This document shows, piece after piece, positions 26,434 to 35,908 of a DNA stretch of 64,000 nucleotides (position 1 is the stretch's first letter; each line of letters opens with the position of its first letter). Source of the DNA: Streptomyces rapamycinicus NRRL 5491. Lineage in GTDB: Bacteria > Actinomycetota > Actinomycetes > Streptomycetales > Streptomycetaceae. The stretch covers positions 11,904,001-11,968,000 of the forward strand of contig NZ_CP085193.1 in NCBI RefSeq assembly GCF_024298965.1, written 5' to 3'. A program made the translations under genes and the position numbers. The notes below the pieces were generated by a model. It made no database searches. It was given only the letters and a program-made list of their open reading frames with translations, and was not told where the DNA came from.

Positions 26434-28011
26434 ATGACACTTGCGCCACTTTCCCTCGACGCGGTCAGGCGAGCCGCGGAGAACGCCGGGCTCACGATGG
26501 ACGACGACGAGCTTCGGATGATGCTCACCCTCGGACAGGGCGCGCTCCGGGCGTGCGAGCGGCTGGATGAGGTGAGCGGCCACCAACCGCCGGTCCGCTA
26601 CCCCAGGGCGGGTTCGCAGCGGCCGGACGCGAAGGACAATCCGCTGAACGCGTGGGCGGTCCGCTGCGATGTGCGAGGGGCCGCCACCGGGCGGCTGGCG
26701 GGCCGGACCGTGGCGCTGAAGGACATGATCCCGGTGGCCGGCGTTCCGATGGGCGGTGGGTCCCAGCTGCTGCGGGGACACACACCCTCCTACGACGCGA
26801 CCATCGTCACCCGGGTACTTGACGCCGGCGGCCGGATCACCGGCATCGGGACGACAGAAGACCTGTGCCTGTCGGGCGCGAGCGTCTCCTCCGCCGACGG
26901 GTTCGTCCGCAACCCGTGGGACACCTCCCGGTCCGCCGGAGGCTCCTCCAGCGGCGTCGCGGCACTGGTCGCCAGTGGTGCCTGTGACATCGGAATCGGC
27001 GCCGACCAGGGCGGTTCGATCCGGATCCCGGCCGCGCAGTGCGGTATCTACGGGCTGAAGCCCACCTACGGCCTGGTGCCGTACACCGGCTGCCTGCCGA
27101 TTGATCCCAGCGTCGACCACGTCGGGCCGATGGCGAGGACCGCCCGGGACCTCGCGGCGCTGCTCGAAGTGATCGCGGGTTTCGACGGCGGTCTCGACCC
27201 GCGCCAGCGGTCGCAGACCACCGTACCGGCCTACGGCGAAATGCTGGGGGATTCGCTGCGAGGGCTGCGCGTGGGCGTGCTCGCGGAGGGATTCACCGCC
27301 GATGAAGCGCAGAGCGCCGTTGATGAGACCGTACGGGCGCGCGTGGCGCTGCTGGCCTCGCTCGGTGCCGAGATCGTCGACGTCTCGGCGCCGCTGCACT
27401 CCTACGCGATGGACATCCATTCCTCGGTGCTGCTCCAGGGCGGGGCGCAGTTCATGCTGAAGGGCAACGGGATCGGGCTGCCCGGCAAGGGTTTCTACGA
27501 CGCCGAGGTGGCGTTGGCGGCGGCCCGCGGCCGGGCGCTCCACTCCGATCTGCTGTTCGCCAGCGTCAAATACGCGGCGACCGTCGGCGGTTACCTGTGG
27601 GATGTCTACGGCGGCCACTACTACGCCAAGGCGCAGAACCTGGCGATACGCCTGCGTCAGCAGTACGACCAGCTGCTCGAGGACGTCGACGTCCTCGTCC
27701 TGCCCACCGTCCGCACCACAGCGCCGCCGCTGCCCGATGCCGACGCCTCGGTGGTCGAGCTGACCGAACTGGCCCTCGACCCCGAACTCATCGCCAACAC
27801 CTGTGCGTTCAACCACACCGGGCACCCCGCGTTGAACGTCCCCGCCGGTCTGGTCGACGGTCTGCCGGTCGGCATGATGCTCGCGGGCCGCCACGGTGAT
27901 GACGGGTCGCTCATCCGCGCGGCGCACGCACTGGAGCTGAACCACGGTCTGGCCGACGTTCCGCCCGGGCGAGCCGCGGACAGCGCCGACGCCCCGCTCG
28001 CCCGAACCTGA
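26434..28011 (+). CDS. Amidase (amidase signature family), paralogue 1
   Basis: Hydrolyses a C-N amide bond. The catalytic triad Lys96 (TVALKDMIPVAG), Ser171 (SAGGSSSG) and Ser195 (DQGGSIRIPAA) has exactly the spacing of the family (75 and 24 residues). The 525-residue length is normal. AAAGGAGCAGCG precedes the ATG. It is the second gene of the sulfatase transcription unit, so a substrate with both sulfate ester and amide groups, or a mixed diet, is possible. Two very large hairpins follow the stop. Two further amidases are in the island; they are distinct in sequence rather than recent duplicates. Confidence 0.93.
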   Translation: MTLAPLSLDAVRRAAENAGLTMDDDELRMMLTLGQGALRACERLDEVSGHQPPVRYPRAGSQRPDAKDNPLNAWAVRCDVRGAATGRLAGRTVALKDMIPVAGVPMGGGSQLLRGHTPSYDATIVTRVLDAGGRITGIGTTEDLCLSGASVSSADGFVRNPWDTSRSAGGSSSGVAALVASGACDIGIGADQGGSIRIPAAQCGIYGLKPTYGLVPYTGCLPIDPSVDHVGPMARTARDLAALLEVIAGFDGGLDPRQRSQTTVPAYGEMLGDSLRGLRVGVLAEGFTADEAQSAVDETVRARVALLASLGAEIVDVSAPLHSYAMDIHSSVLLQGGAQFMLKGNGIGLPGKGFYDAEVALAAARGRALHSDLLFASVKYAATVGGYLWDVYGGHYYAKAQNLAIRLRQQYDQLLEDVDVLVLPTVRTTAPPLPDADASVVELTELALDPELIANTCAFNHTGHPALNVPAGLVDGLPVGMMLAGRHGDDGSLIRAAHALELNHGLADVPPGRAADSADAPLART

Positions 28012-28054
28012 CGCCACGACCCCCGGGGCAGCCGCTACGGGAGGGGAACCATCA

Positions 28055-28105
28055 CCACACCGCCGCCGGCCACCGCGATCCTCGCGGTGGCCGGCGGCGG
28101 TGTGG
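28055..28105. terminator. 24-bp perfect stem hairpin after amidase 1
   Basis: The arms 28055-28078 and 28082-28105 are perfectly complementary around a 3-nt TCC loop. It lies 43 bases past the amidase stop and is a very strong terminator candidate. The rest of 28012-28314, apart from the second palindrome, shows no gene. Confidence 0.85.
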
Positions 28106-28199
28106 GTGGAATCGCCGTCGAAGCCGGAGGCCTCACGGCCGAACAGGTGCGGTCGCGCGTTGCTGAGCCGCTGCGCGCCGTCGTCGACCGTGGGCCTGG

Positions 28200-28251
28200 G
28201 CCGTCAAAAGGAAGCTCTGCCCTTCGAAGGGCAGAGCTTCCTTTTGACGGC
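28200..28251. terminator. 52-bp perfect palindrome, bidirectional terminator
   Basis: Arms of 26 bp meet at a central TTCGAA. Each arm includes an AAAAGG/CCTTTT stretch. It lies between convergent transcription units (amidase 1 on plus, SDR on minus) and would stop polymerases from both sides. Confidence 0.88.
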
Positions 28252-28314
28252 TTCCGGCTCTCTTCCGGGGTGAACCGCGCCGGATCGGCGGAACAAGGAC
28301 CCGCCGGCGCCCGG

Positions 28315-29124
28315 TCAGCTGGGCGGCGTGAAGCGTCCGTCGATCGCCGTCCAGCCTCCGTCCACGAAGAGCTGGCTCCCCGTGACGAAGGAAGACGCGT
28401 CAGAGGCGAGGTAGACGACGGCGCCGGCCAGCTCGTCGGCCCGGGACCAGCGGCCCAGGGCGCTCTTGCTGGCGTACGCGTCCGACCACTCCGGCACCGC
28501 CCGGATCTGCGCGGTCAGCGGGGTGTCCACGACACCCGGGGCGATGGTGTTCACCCGCACACCCGACGGGCCCAGCTCGGCCGCAGCGGTCCGCAGCAGC
28601 TGGACGAGCCCGGCCTTCGTGGCCGCGTACACCCCCTGCCCCGGCTCGACGGCCACCGCGCGGATCGAGCTGAAGCCGATGATGCTTCCCCCGCCACGCT
28701 CGGCCATGCCCCGGCCGAACGCCCGCACCAGGTCGAAGGACGCGCGCAGATTGAGCGCCACGACCCGCTCGAATTCCTCCGTCGTGTAGTCGAGCAGGGG
28801 CTTGCGCACGTTCGTCGCGGCGGTGAAGACGAGCACGTCGACGGGGCCGATCTCCTCGGCGGCACGCGCGACCGCCTCACCGTCGAGCACGTCGAGGGCG
28901 TACGCGGCAAGATCCGGCCCCATCGACGCCGACTCCTCGGCCGCCGTCAGATCGCGGTCGGCGCACACCACCGTGGCGCCGTGTGCGGCGAGGGCCAGGG
29001 CGCTCTCGCGGCCGATTCCGCTGCCCGCGCCCACCACGACGGCCTTGCGGCCGTCGAGCCTGAACAGGCGGGAGTAAGCGTCCAGCGCATCGGTGTGGTC
29101 CTGTGCTTGCAAGGTGGTCCTCAC
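28315..29124 (-). CDS. Short-chain dehydrogenase/reductase
   Basis: A 269-residue classical SDR: NAD(P) site VVVGAGSGIGRE, catalytic Ser in GSIIGFSSIRAV, the Tyr-Lys pair YAATKAGLVQLL, and the end motif ASSFVTGSQLFVDGGW. TAATNVRKPL replaces the usual NNAG. The start is GTG overlapping the stop of the aldehyde dehydrogenase (GTGA), so it is coupled. It is the last gene of an eight-gene minus-strand operon with the Opp-type importer. It probably oxidises or reduces an alcohol/ketone intermediate of the imported compound. Confidence 0.9.
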   Translation of the reverse strand: MRTTLQAQDHTDALDAYSRLFRLDGRKAVVVGAGSGIGRESALALAAHGATVVCADRDLTAAEESASMGPDLAAYALDVLDGEAVARAAEEIGPVDVLVFTAATNVRKPLLDYTTEEFERVVALNLRASFDLVRAFGRGMAERGGGSIIGFSSIRAVAVEPGQGVYAATKAGLVQLLRTAAAELGPSGVRVNTIAPGVVDTPLTAQIRAVPEWSDAYASKSALGRWSRADELAGAVVYLASDASSFVTGSQLFVDGGWTAIDGRFTPPS

Positions 29125-30614
29125 GGCTTCTTTGTGGTCGGGCGAATCACTGCCATACGGGTGACGGTGAGCTCTTCGATGGCGAACCTCGGGCCCTCCC
29201 GTCCGGCCCCGGAGTCCTTCACACCGCCGTACGGCATGACATCGGACCGGAATCCGGGAACCTCGTTGATGACCACTCCGCCCACCTCCAGGCGGTCGAG
29301 AGCGGCGAACGCGGTGTCGAGGGCGCTGGTGTAGACGCTCGCGTGGAGTCCGTAGCGCGAGTCGTTGACCAGGTCGAGGGCGGTGTCCAGGTCGGGGACG
29401 GACCGCACCGCGACCACGGGGCCGAAGACCTCCTCGTCCCACACGGGGAGGGCACGGTCCACGTCGACGAGCACGGTGGGCTCGATCACCCCGTCGGCGA
29501 CCCCGCCTCCGGCCACCAGGGACGCACCCGCCTCCACCGCCTGCTCCACCCATGCGCACACGCGCTCGGTCGACCGCTTGTCGATGAGTGCCGAGACTCT
29601 CGTCGCCGGGTCGCGGGGGTCGCCCACGGTCACCTGGGCCACTCGTTCCGTCAGGCGGGCCACGAACTCCTCCCGCACCGAGTCCACCACGATGACCCGC
29701 TGCACGCTGATGCACGCCTGGCCGGACCCGTAGTACCCGCCGCGCACCACCGCGTCGGCGGCGGCGTCGAGGTCGGCGTCGGCGGCCACCACCAGGGCGG
29801 CGTTGGAGCCGAGTTCGAGCAGGACCTTGGTGGGTGCCGCGTCCCGGGCGATCTGGTGGCCCACGGCGGCGGATCCGGTGAAGGACACCGCCCCGATCCG
29901 GCGGTCGGTGGTCAGCGCGACGCCCACCTCGGGGCCCCCGGTCACCAGCTGGACGGCGGCCTGCGGCGCGCCGGCGGTGCGCAGTGCCTCGCGGAGGAGG
30001 TGCACCAGCCACAGGGTGGCCAGCGGGGTCTGCGGGGCGGGCTTGGCGATGATCGGGCAGCCGGCGGCCAGCGAGGGCGCGACCTTGTGCGCGGCGAGCA
30101 GCAGTGGGTAGTTGAAGCCCGCGATGCCCACCACCACGCCGATCGGCTTGCGGGTCCAGAACCCGAGCAGCCCCTCGCCCGACGGCAGCAGGTCCAGCGG
30201 CACGGTTTCCCCGTGCAGCCGGGCCACTTCCTCGGCCGCCGTCAGCAGTGTCAGCAGGGTGCGGTCCACCTCGACCCGGCAGTCGACCAGCGGCTTTCCG
30301 GTCTCCAGGACCAGCAGCCGCTCGAAGTCCGCGCGTCGGGAGGCGATGGCCTCGTGCGTGGCGAGCAGTGCCGCCCTGCGGGTGTGCGAGGGCAGCCGCC
30401 CGACCTGTTCGCGGACCGCGAAGGCCGCGTCCAGGGCCTGGCGGGCGAGACCGGTGTCCCCGACGGGGGCACGGGCGACGAGCGTCCCGTCGTAGGGGAA
30501 ACGGACGTCCTCGGTGGCGGGTGCCTCGACCCAGTGGTCGCCGATGGGCAGACCTTCGGGAAACTCCCTCACCACGGGGGATTCGTCGACGGCGGGTTTG
30601 ACATGGGTGGTCAC
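29121..30614 (-). CDS. NAD(P)-dependent aldehyde dehydrogenase
   Basis: Oxidises an aldehyde to an acid. The 497-residue protein has the active-site Glu in KVLLELGSNAALVV, the nucleophilic Cys in YGSGQACISVQRV, the cofactor motif GAVSFTGSAAVG, and EEVFGPVVAV. The sequence style (LELGSN, GQACISVQR, GRGGVKDSG-like MPYGGVKDSGAGREG) is that of the lactaldehyde/phosphonoacetaldehyde/sulfolactaldehyde group rather than betaine-aldehyde enzymes. It lies between the ABC ATPase and the SDR in one operon. The exact substrate cannot be read. Confidence 0.92.
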   Translation of the reverse strand: MTTHVKPAVDESPVVREFPEGLPIGDHWVEAPATEDVRFPYDGTLVARAPVGDTGLARQALDAAFAVREQVGRLPSHTRRAALLATHEAIASRRADFERLLVLETGKPLVDCRVEVDRTLLTLLTAAEEVARLHGETVPLDLLPSGEGLLGFWTRKPIGVVVGIAGFNYPLLLAAHKVAPSLAAGCPIIAKPAPQTPLATLWLVHLLREALRTAGAPQAAVQLVTGGPEVGVALTTDRRIGAVSFTGSAAVGHQIARDAAPTKVLLELGSNAALVVAADADLDAAADAVVRGGYYGSGQACISVQRVIVVDSVREEFVARLTERVAQVTVGDPRDPATRVSALIDKRSTERVCAWVEQAVEAGASLVAGGGVADGVIEPTVLVDVDRALPVWDEEVFGPVVAVRSVPDLDTALDLVNDSRYGLHASVYTSALDTAFAALDRLEVGGVVINEVPGFRSDVMPYGGVKDSGAGREGPRFAIEELTVTRMAVIRPTTKKP

Positions 30615-30619
30615 GGTCG

Positions 30620-31492
30620 CTACTCCCGGTTGAGGTCGGCCGCCGACACTCCGGACAGTGCCCTGTCCAGAGTCGGAGCGGCGGCGATCAGCCTGCGTGT
30701 GTAGGAATGCTGTGGGTCCTCGTACACCTGCTCAGTGGACCCGGTCTCCACGATCTGCCCGGCGTGCATGACCGCGACCCGGTCGCACACATGGCGGACC
30801 ACGGACAGATCGTGGGAGACGAAGACCAGCGTGAGGGACAGCTCGTCGACGAGGTCGGCGATGAGGTTGAGCACCTGGGCCCGTACGGACACGTCCAGGG
30901 CGCTCACCGGCTCATCGGCCACGATGATCTTCGGACGGGGGGCGAGGGCGCGCGCGATCGAGATGCGCTGCCGCTGGCCACCGGAGAACTGGTGCGGATA
31001 CCGGTTCGCCGCGTCGGCCCGCAGGCCGACGGCCTCGAGCAACTCGGCCACCCGCTCCTTGCGGTTCCGGTGCCCCTGCGCGACGAGTGGCTCGGCCACG
31101 ATGTCGCCGACGCGCATCCGCGGGTCCAGCGCACTCATCGGGTCCTGGAACACGAGTTGGAGCCGCTCGCGGACGAACCGCAGTTGTCTTTCCCGGAGCC
31201 CGGTGATGTCCCGGCCGTCGATCGCGACGCTGCCGCTGGTGGGTTGGTCGAGTCCGGCGAGGATCCGCAGCAGGGTCGACTTGCCGCACCCCGACTCGCC
31301 GACGATGCCGAACCGTTGCCCCTGGGGGACGGCGAAGCTGACGCCACGCAGGGCGTGCACCGGCGGGCTGGGGCGGCGCAGCGAGGCACGGGGCCGCCGG
31401 TAGTCGCGTGTGACGTCGCGGACGCTGATGGCGTCCACCGGGCCGGTCCGCGGCCCGGGCGCGAGGGGGGCGCTGGTGGGCTGCTCAGCCAC
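30620..31492 (-). CDS. Oligopeptide/dipeptide ABC transporter ATPase (OppF/DppF type)
   Basis: ATPase subunit of an Opp/Dpp importer. Walker A GIVGESGCGKST, Q-loop LVFQDPMSALDPRM, signature FSGGQRQRISIARAL, Walker B IIVADEPVSALDVS, and the C-terminal oligopeptide-type tail (YEDPQHSYTRRLIAAAP). The ATG overlaps the upstream DppD-type gene by eight bases. Together with four other subunit genes it makes a complete importer. The gene is followed after only five bases by the aldehyde dehydrogenase. Confidence 0.94.
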   Translation of the reverse strand: MAEQPTSAPLAPGPRTGPVDAISVRDVTRDYRRPRASLRRPSPPVHALRGVSFAVPQGQRFGIVGESGCGKSTLLRILAGLDQPTSGSVAIDGRDITGLRERQLRFVRERLQLVFQDPMSALDPRMRVGDIVAEPLVAQGHRNRKERVAELLEAVGLRADAANRYPHQFSGGQRQRISIARALAPRPKIIVADEPVSALDVSVRAQVLNLIADLVDELSLTLVFVSHDLSVVRHVCDRVAVMHAGQIVETGSTEQVYEDPQHSYTRRLIAAAPTLDRALSGVSAADLNRE

Positions 31493-32552
31493 GGCCGGCC
31501 TCCTGGTTCGTAGGTATGGCGGTCCCGCGTGCGCCGCTCTCGGCTACCGGATGGAAGCAGGCGTAGCCGGAGTCCGGTCCGGTCGGCACCCAGTCCGGCC
31601 GGGTGGCGCATGCCTCGGTCGCGTGAGCACACCTGTTTCTGAACACGCATCCGGCGGGGAACCGGCCCGCCGGCGGAACCGATCCGGGAATCGTGGCCAG
31701 CCGGCCGCGGTCGTCGACGGCGGTCAGGTCCGACGCGCCGATCAGACCCCGGGTGTAGCGGTGCCGGGGGCGCGTGAATACCTCCTGGACCGGCCCGGAC
31801 TCGACCACCCGCCCGCCGTACATGACCATGACCCGCTCGCAGGCGGTGGCCACCACGGCCAAGTCGTGGGTGATGAAGAGCATGGCCGACCTGCGGTCCT
31901 GGACGCCCCGCACGATCAGGTCGAGCACCCGCGCCTGCACCGTGACGTCGAGCGCGGTGGTCGGTTCGTCGCAGACCAGGAGCGCGGGGTCGTTCGCGAG
32001 GGCGATGGCCAGCACCACCCGCTGCCGCTGGCCTCCGGAGAACTGGTGCGGATAGGCGTCCACGGCGGCCGCGGGATCGGGGAGCCCCACCTGGGCGAGC
32101 AGGTCCACGGCGGCGGCCCGGGCGGACGCGCGGTCGGGCCTGGTCCGGTGGACCAGCAGCACCTCGGCGATCTGCCGCCCGACCTTCATCGTGGGGTTCA
32201 GGGCGGTCATGGGCTCCTGGAAGACCATGGCGATCTCCTTGCCCCGCACCCGGGACATCCGCGCCTCATCGGCGCCCACCAGGTCGTGGCCGACTCCGGC
32301 GAGCCGCACCGAACCCGTGGCCCGGAGCCCCTCGGGGAGCAGGCCCATGACGCTCAGTGCGGTCAGCGACTTGCCCGACCCCGACTCACCGATCAGGCCG
32401 ACCCGTTCGCCGGCCCGGATGGTGAAGTCGACATCTTCGACGAGCTTGCGGCCGCCCACCGTGACGCCGAGGTTCCGAACGGTCAGTACATCATCGGGTC
32501 GGTCGGGGGAGCCCTGTCCGGAAGCCGATGCCGTGTCAGGTGCCGGGGTCAT
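31485..32552 (-). CDS. Oligopeptide/dipeptide ABC transporter ATPase (OppD/DppD type)
   Basis: Second ATPase of the importer, 355 residues. Walker A GLIGESGSGKSL ends with Leu instead of Thr/Ser in the extended motif, though the GKS core is kept. Also visible are MVFQEPMTALNPTM, signature FSGGQRQRVVLAIAL, and Walker B LLVCDEPTTALDVT. A C-terminal cysteine cluster (FPAGCVFRNRCAHATEACATRP) matches the iron-sulfur-type Cys motif seen in DppD/OppD proteins. The ATG overlaps the permease stop (ATGA). Confidence 0.94.
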   Translation of the reverse strand: MTPAPDTASASGQGSPDRPDDVLTVRNLGVTVGGRKLVEDVDFTIRAGERVGLIGESGSGKSLTALSVMGLLPEGLRATGSVRLAGVGHDLVGADEARMSRVRGKEIAMVFQEPMTALNPTMKVGRQIAEVLLVHRTRPDRASARAAAVDLLAQVGLPDPAAAVDAYPHQFSGGQRQRVVLAIALANDPALLVCDEPTTALDVTVQARVLDLIVRGVQDRRSAMLFITHDLAVVATACERVMVMYGGRVVESGPVQEVFTRPRHRYTRGLIGASDLTAVDDRGRLATIPGSVPPAGRFPAGCVFRNRCAHATEACATRPDWVPTGPDSGYACFHPVAESGARGTAIPTNQEAGRG

Positions 32553-33427
32553 CGGTGGTCCTCCAGCTTGGGGTCGAAACGGTCGCGCAGGCCGTCGCCG
32601 AGCAGATTGAATCCGAGCACCACCACCGCGATCGCGATGCCCGGAAACACGGCGAGCCGGGGGGCGACCGACAGCATCTCCTGGCTCTCCTGGAGCATCC
32701 GGCCCCAGGACGGTGTGGGGGGCGGGGTTCCGAAGCCCAGGAAGGACAGTGCGGCTTCGGCGAGTACGGCGATGGCGAAACCGACCGACGCCTGCACGAT
32801 GACGAGACTGCTGACGTTGGGCAGGACGTGCCGCAGGCCGATCGAGAACGGCCCGCGGCCCGCCGCGCGCGCGGCGACCACGTATTCGGCGTTCATGACC
32901 TGCAGCGTGCCGCCGCGGATCAACCGGGCGTAATGGGGTATGGACGCGATGCCGATGGCGACCATCGCGACCAGTGTGCTGGCGCCGTACACGGCGGCGA
33001 ACATGATTGCCAACAGGAGCGCAGGGAAGGCGAGAAGCAGGTCGTTGCCGCGCATCAGCAGCTCACCGACCCAGCCGGGCGCCATTCCGGCGACGATACC
33101 GAGGGGCACGCCGATCAGGGCGGCGACCCCCACCGCCACGAAGCCCACGAACAGTGTGGTGCGCGAGCCCATCAGGATCTGGCTGAACACATCACGGCCG
33201 AATTTGTCCGTGCCGAACCAGTACTCCAGCGACGGCTTCTCCAGCCGTGCCGAGGGGTTCACCAGAGTGGGGTCGTGCGGGGTCCACACGAAGGACAGCA
33301 GCGCCAGGCCGAACACGACCATGACGATGAAACCGCCCACCAGGAGACTGCCCGTCATCGGGCGGCGCCGTCGGCGGTCGTCGGGCGCGGCGGCCGCGGC
33401 GGCCGCTTCCGTGTCCAGAACAGTCAT
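32549..33427 (-). CDS. Oligopeptide/dipeptide ABC transporter permease (DppC type)
   Basis: A 292-residue inner-membrane permease of the DppC/OppC type. The N-terminus is an Ala- and Arg-rich cytoplasmic stretch, followed by about six membrane segments. The periplasmic HDPTLVNPSARLEKPSLEYWFGTDKFGRDVFS is a DppC landmark. The EAA loop reads AEYVVAARAAGRGPFSIGLRHVLPN. The ATG overlaps the DppB-type stop (ATGA). Confidence 0.94.
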   Translation of the reverse strand: MTVLDTEAAAAAAAPDDRRRRRPMTGSLLVGGFIVMVVFGLALLSFVWTPHDPTLVNPSARLEKPSLEYWFGTDKFGRDVFSQILMGSRTTLFVGFVAVGVAALIGVPLGIVAGMAPGWVGELLMRGNDLLLAFPALLLAIMFAAVYGASTLVAMVAIGIASIPHYARLIRGGTLQVMNAEYVVAARAAGRGPFSIGLRHVLPNVSSLVIVQASVGFAIAVLAEAALSFLGFGTPPPTPSWGRMLQESQEMLSVAPRLAVFPGIAIAVVVLGFNLLGDGLRDRFDPKLEDHR

Positions 33428-34374
33428 GACGCACCTCCCCTGAGCCGCGGGTCGATCATCAGATAGATCATGTCCACCAAGAAGTTCACGAGCAGCACCG
33501 CCATAGCGATGATCATGACCACGTCCTGCACCACGATGAGGTCCCGGTTGGAGACGCTGTCCAGCAGCAGGCTCCCGAGCCCGGGGATGACGAAGACCCG
33601 TTCGATGACGACGGCGCCCACCAGCAGCGTGGCGAGCTGCAACGCCAGGACGGTGACCACGGGCACCGCCGCGTTCCGCAGGCCGTGCCGCACCAGCGCC
33701 TGCATCGGGCGAAGTCCCTTGGCGCGAGCGGTGCGCAGGTAGTCCTCCCGGAGGACATCGAGCACAGCGCTGCGGATATAGCGGGTGAGTACTGCCCCCT
33801 GCACCATCCCGAGGGACAGCACGGGCAGCACCAGCTGTTTGAGGAACAGGACCGGATCCTGCACCGGGGGTGTCCAGCCGTTCGCCGGAAGCCACCCGAG
33901 CCCCACCGCGAACACGGTGATCAGGAGGATGCCCGCGAGGAAGGCCGGGACGGCCACGCCGGCTTGGGACAGGGCCGAGAGAATGAGCCCGGAGGGCCTG
34001 CGGTGCCGGACGGCCATGAGGATGCCCATGGGGACCGCCAGGATGCAGGCGAGCACCATGCCGGCGCCGACGAGCCACAGGGTGACCTGGAGGCGGTCGG
34101 CGATCTGTGGGCCGATCTCCGTGTGGGAGATGTAGGAGGTGCCCGGGTCGAAGGTCACCAGTCCGTGTACCCAGCTGAGGTACTGGGTCACGAACGGCCG
34201 GTCGAGCCCGAACTGCTCGCGAAGCTGCGCCACCGCCCCTTCCGACGCGCTGGTGCCGAGGGCGACGCGGGCCGGATCCCCTGGCAGCACCGCCATGAAC
34301 GCGAACACCAGCACGGAGCTCACGACAAGGCTGACCAGGAGGACCGCGATCCGCTGGACTAGACGGACGATCAT
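33424..34374 (-). CDS. Oligopeptide/dipeptide ABC transporter permease (DppB type)
   Basis: A 316-residue permease with an N-terminal anchor helix (LVQRIAVLLVSLVVSSVLVFAFM) and the DppB landmark FMAVLPGDPARVALG. The EAA loop is DYLRTARAKGLRPMQALVRHGLRN. It ends in FLVDMIYLMIDPRLR. It lies 16 bp downstream of the binding protein and overlaps the DppC-type gene. Confidence 0.94.
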   Translation of the reverse strand: MIVRLVQRIAVLLVSLVVSSVLVFAFMAVLPGDPARVALGTSASEGAVAQLREQFGLDRPFVTQYLSWVHGLVTFDPGTSYISHTEIGPQIADRLQVTLWLVGAGMVLACILAVPMGILMAVRHRRPSGLILSALSQAGVAVPAFLAGILLITVFAVGLGWLPANGWTPPVQDPVLFLKQLVLPVLSLGMVQGAVLTRYIRSAVLDVLREDYLRTARAKGLRPMQALVRHGLRNAAVPVVTVLALQLATLLVGAVVIERVFVIPGLGSLLLDSVSNRDLIVVQDVVMIIAMAVLLVNFLVDMIYLMIDPRLRGGAS

Positions 34375-34390
34375 CGGTTGAGGCCGCCTT

Positions 34391-35908
34391 TCATGACCGG
34401 CCCAGGCCGGTGAGATCCATTGACTCGGAGACGTAGTTCACAGGCAGGCCGGTGATGTCCTTGTCCGCCACCGTCAGCATCGGCAGCAGGAACAGCCAGT
34501 CGGCCGCGGCGTCCTTGGACAGCAGCCGGGCAGCCGCCCGCATGTAGGTGATCTGGTCCTTCTTGGTGCCCTGGTCCGCCTTCTTCAGCAACGCCCGGAA
34601 TTCAGGGCTGTCGTAGCCGGTGTAGTAGCCCTTGCCCCCGAACACTGTCTGCATGTCCCGGGGCTCCAAATGGCCGATGATGGACATGTCGTAGTCGGCG
34701 TTCTTGAATACGGTGCTCAGCCAGGTGGCGGGGAACTCCAGCTGGTCGAGCTTGACCTTGAAACCGGCCTGTTCGAGCTGACTCTTGACCACGGTGCCGC
34801 ACCCGATGGCATAAGGCAGCGTCGGAACGCGCAGCCGCAACGTACGGCCGGCCTCGCCGGACTCCTTGAGGAGCTTCTTGGCCTTGTCCCGGTTGTACGG
34901 ATACTGGTTCGTGAGGTTCTGGTACCACGGGTCGGTCGGAGGGACCATGCTGCCGATGAGCTTGCCTCGGCCTCCCCAGCAGGTGTCCATCAGGGCTTTG
35001 TGGTCGATGGCGTAGCGGACTGCCTGACGGGCCTTCCGGTTCCGCATCGGGCCCGAGCTGTTGTTGAGGGAGAGGACCACCTCGGCGTTGGTCGAGCCCT
35101 CGATGACCTTGTACTTCGGATTGTTCTGGAACTGGAACAGAGTATCCGGGGACTGCATATCGTTGATCACGTTGATGGTGCCTGTGAGCAGCGCGTTGTT
35201 CAGGGCCGTCGGATCCTTGAAGTACTTGAGGGTGACCGACTTGAAGTGCGGTTCGCGCCCCCAGTAGCCAGCACGGCGGGCCAGCGTGATCGAGTCGCCG
35301 CGGTTCCACCTCTTCACCACATACGGGCCGGTGCCCACGGGCTCAGTGGCCAGCTTGCTCACGCCGGTCCGGCTGAACATCGCGCCGACGCGGGTGGTCA
35401 TCCGGTACAGCCAGTCGTTGCTCGGCTTTTTCAGGGTGACCTTCAGTTCGGTGGGCGAGACCGCCCGCGCCGTGTCGACGACGTCCATCTGGGACTTCTG
35501 TGCCACCGTCCAGTCGGACGGGACGCGTTCGATGGAGAACTTGGCGTCCTCGGCCGTGAACCGTGCGCCATTGCTGAACGTGGCGTTCTTCACCAGCTGG
35601 AACGTGTACGTCCTGCGGTCCTTGGACAGACTCCACGACGTGGCCAGCTGGGGCCGTATCTTGCCGGACTGGTCCAGTTTCACCAGGTTCTGGTAGACGT
35701 TGTAGAGCAGTGCCTGCGGAATGGCGTTACCCGCGGTTTTGGTGAAGTCGAAGTTGGCCGGCTCGGCGGTGAGGCCGATGCTCAGGGAGTTCTTCCCCGC
35801 GCTGCCGCCGCTTGCCGTGGAACCGGCCGAGCAGGATGCCAGCAGCAGGCATGCGAGTGTGGCTGCGACCGCCCCGGTACCTCGCGTCGGCCGCCTGTGA
35901 TGTTTCAT
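34391..35908 (-). CDS. Extracellular solute-binding lipoprotein, family 5 (peptide/opine type)
   Basis: A 505-residue lipoprotein that captures the ligand of the Opp/Dpp importer. The N-terminus is basic, then hydrophobic, with lipobox LLASC at Cys26. SBP_bac_5 landmarks include QALLYNVYQNLVKLDQSGKIRPQLATSW and RTYTFQLVKNATFSNGARFTAEDAKFS. Family 5 proteins bind peptides, opines, glycosides and other small molecules, so the substrate is open. The ATG overlaps the stop of the upstream dehydrogenase (ATGA). Confidence 0.94.
   Translation of the reverse strand: MKHHRRPTRGTGAVAATLACLLLASCSAGSTASGGSAGKNSLSIGLTAEPANFDFTKTAGNAIPQALLYNVYQNLVKLDQSGKIRPQLATSWSLSKDRRTYTFQLVKNATFSNGARFTAEDAKFSIERVPSDWTVAQKSQMDVVDTARAVSPTELKVTLKKPSNDWLYRMTTRVGAMFSRTGVSKLATEPVGTGPYVVKRWNRGDSITLARRAGYWGREPHFKSVTLKYFKDPTALNNALLTGTINVINDMQSPDTLFQFQNNPKYKVIEGSTNAEVVLSLNNSSGPMRNRKARQAVRYAIDHKALMDTCWGGRGKLIGSMVPPTDPWYQNLTNQYPYNRDKAKKLLKESGEAGRTLRLRVPTLPYAIGCGTVVKSQLEQAGFKVKLDQLEFPATWLSTVFKNADYDMSIIGHLEPRDMQTVFGGKGYYTGYDSPEFRALLKKADQGTKKDQITYMRAAARLLSKDAAADWLFLLPMLTVADKDITGLPVNYVSESMDLTGLGRS

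Noticed and set aside
28106..28199. Possible small gene between the two giant hairpins
   Set aside because: No start with a ribosome site and no coding bias; it is probably spacer.
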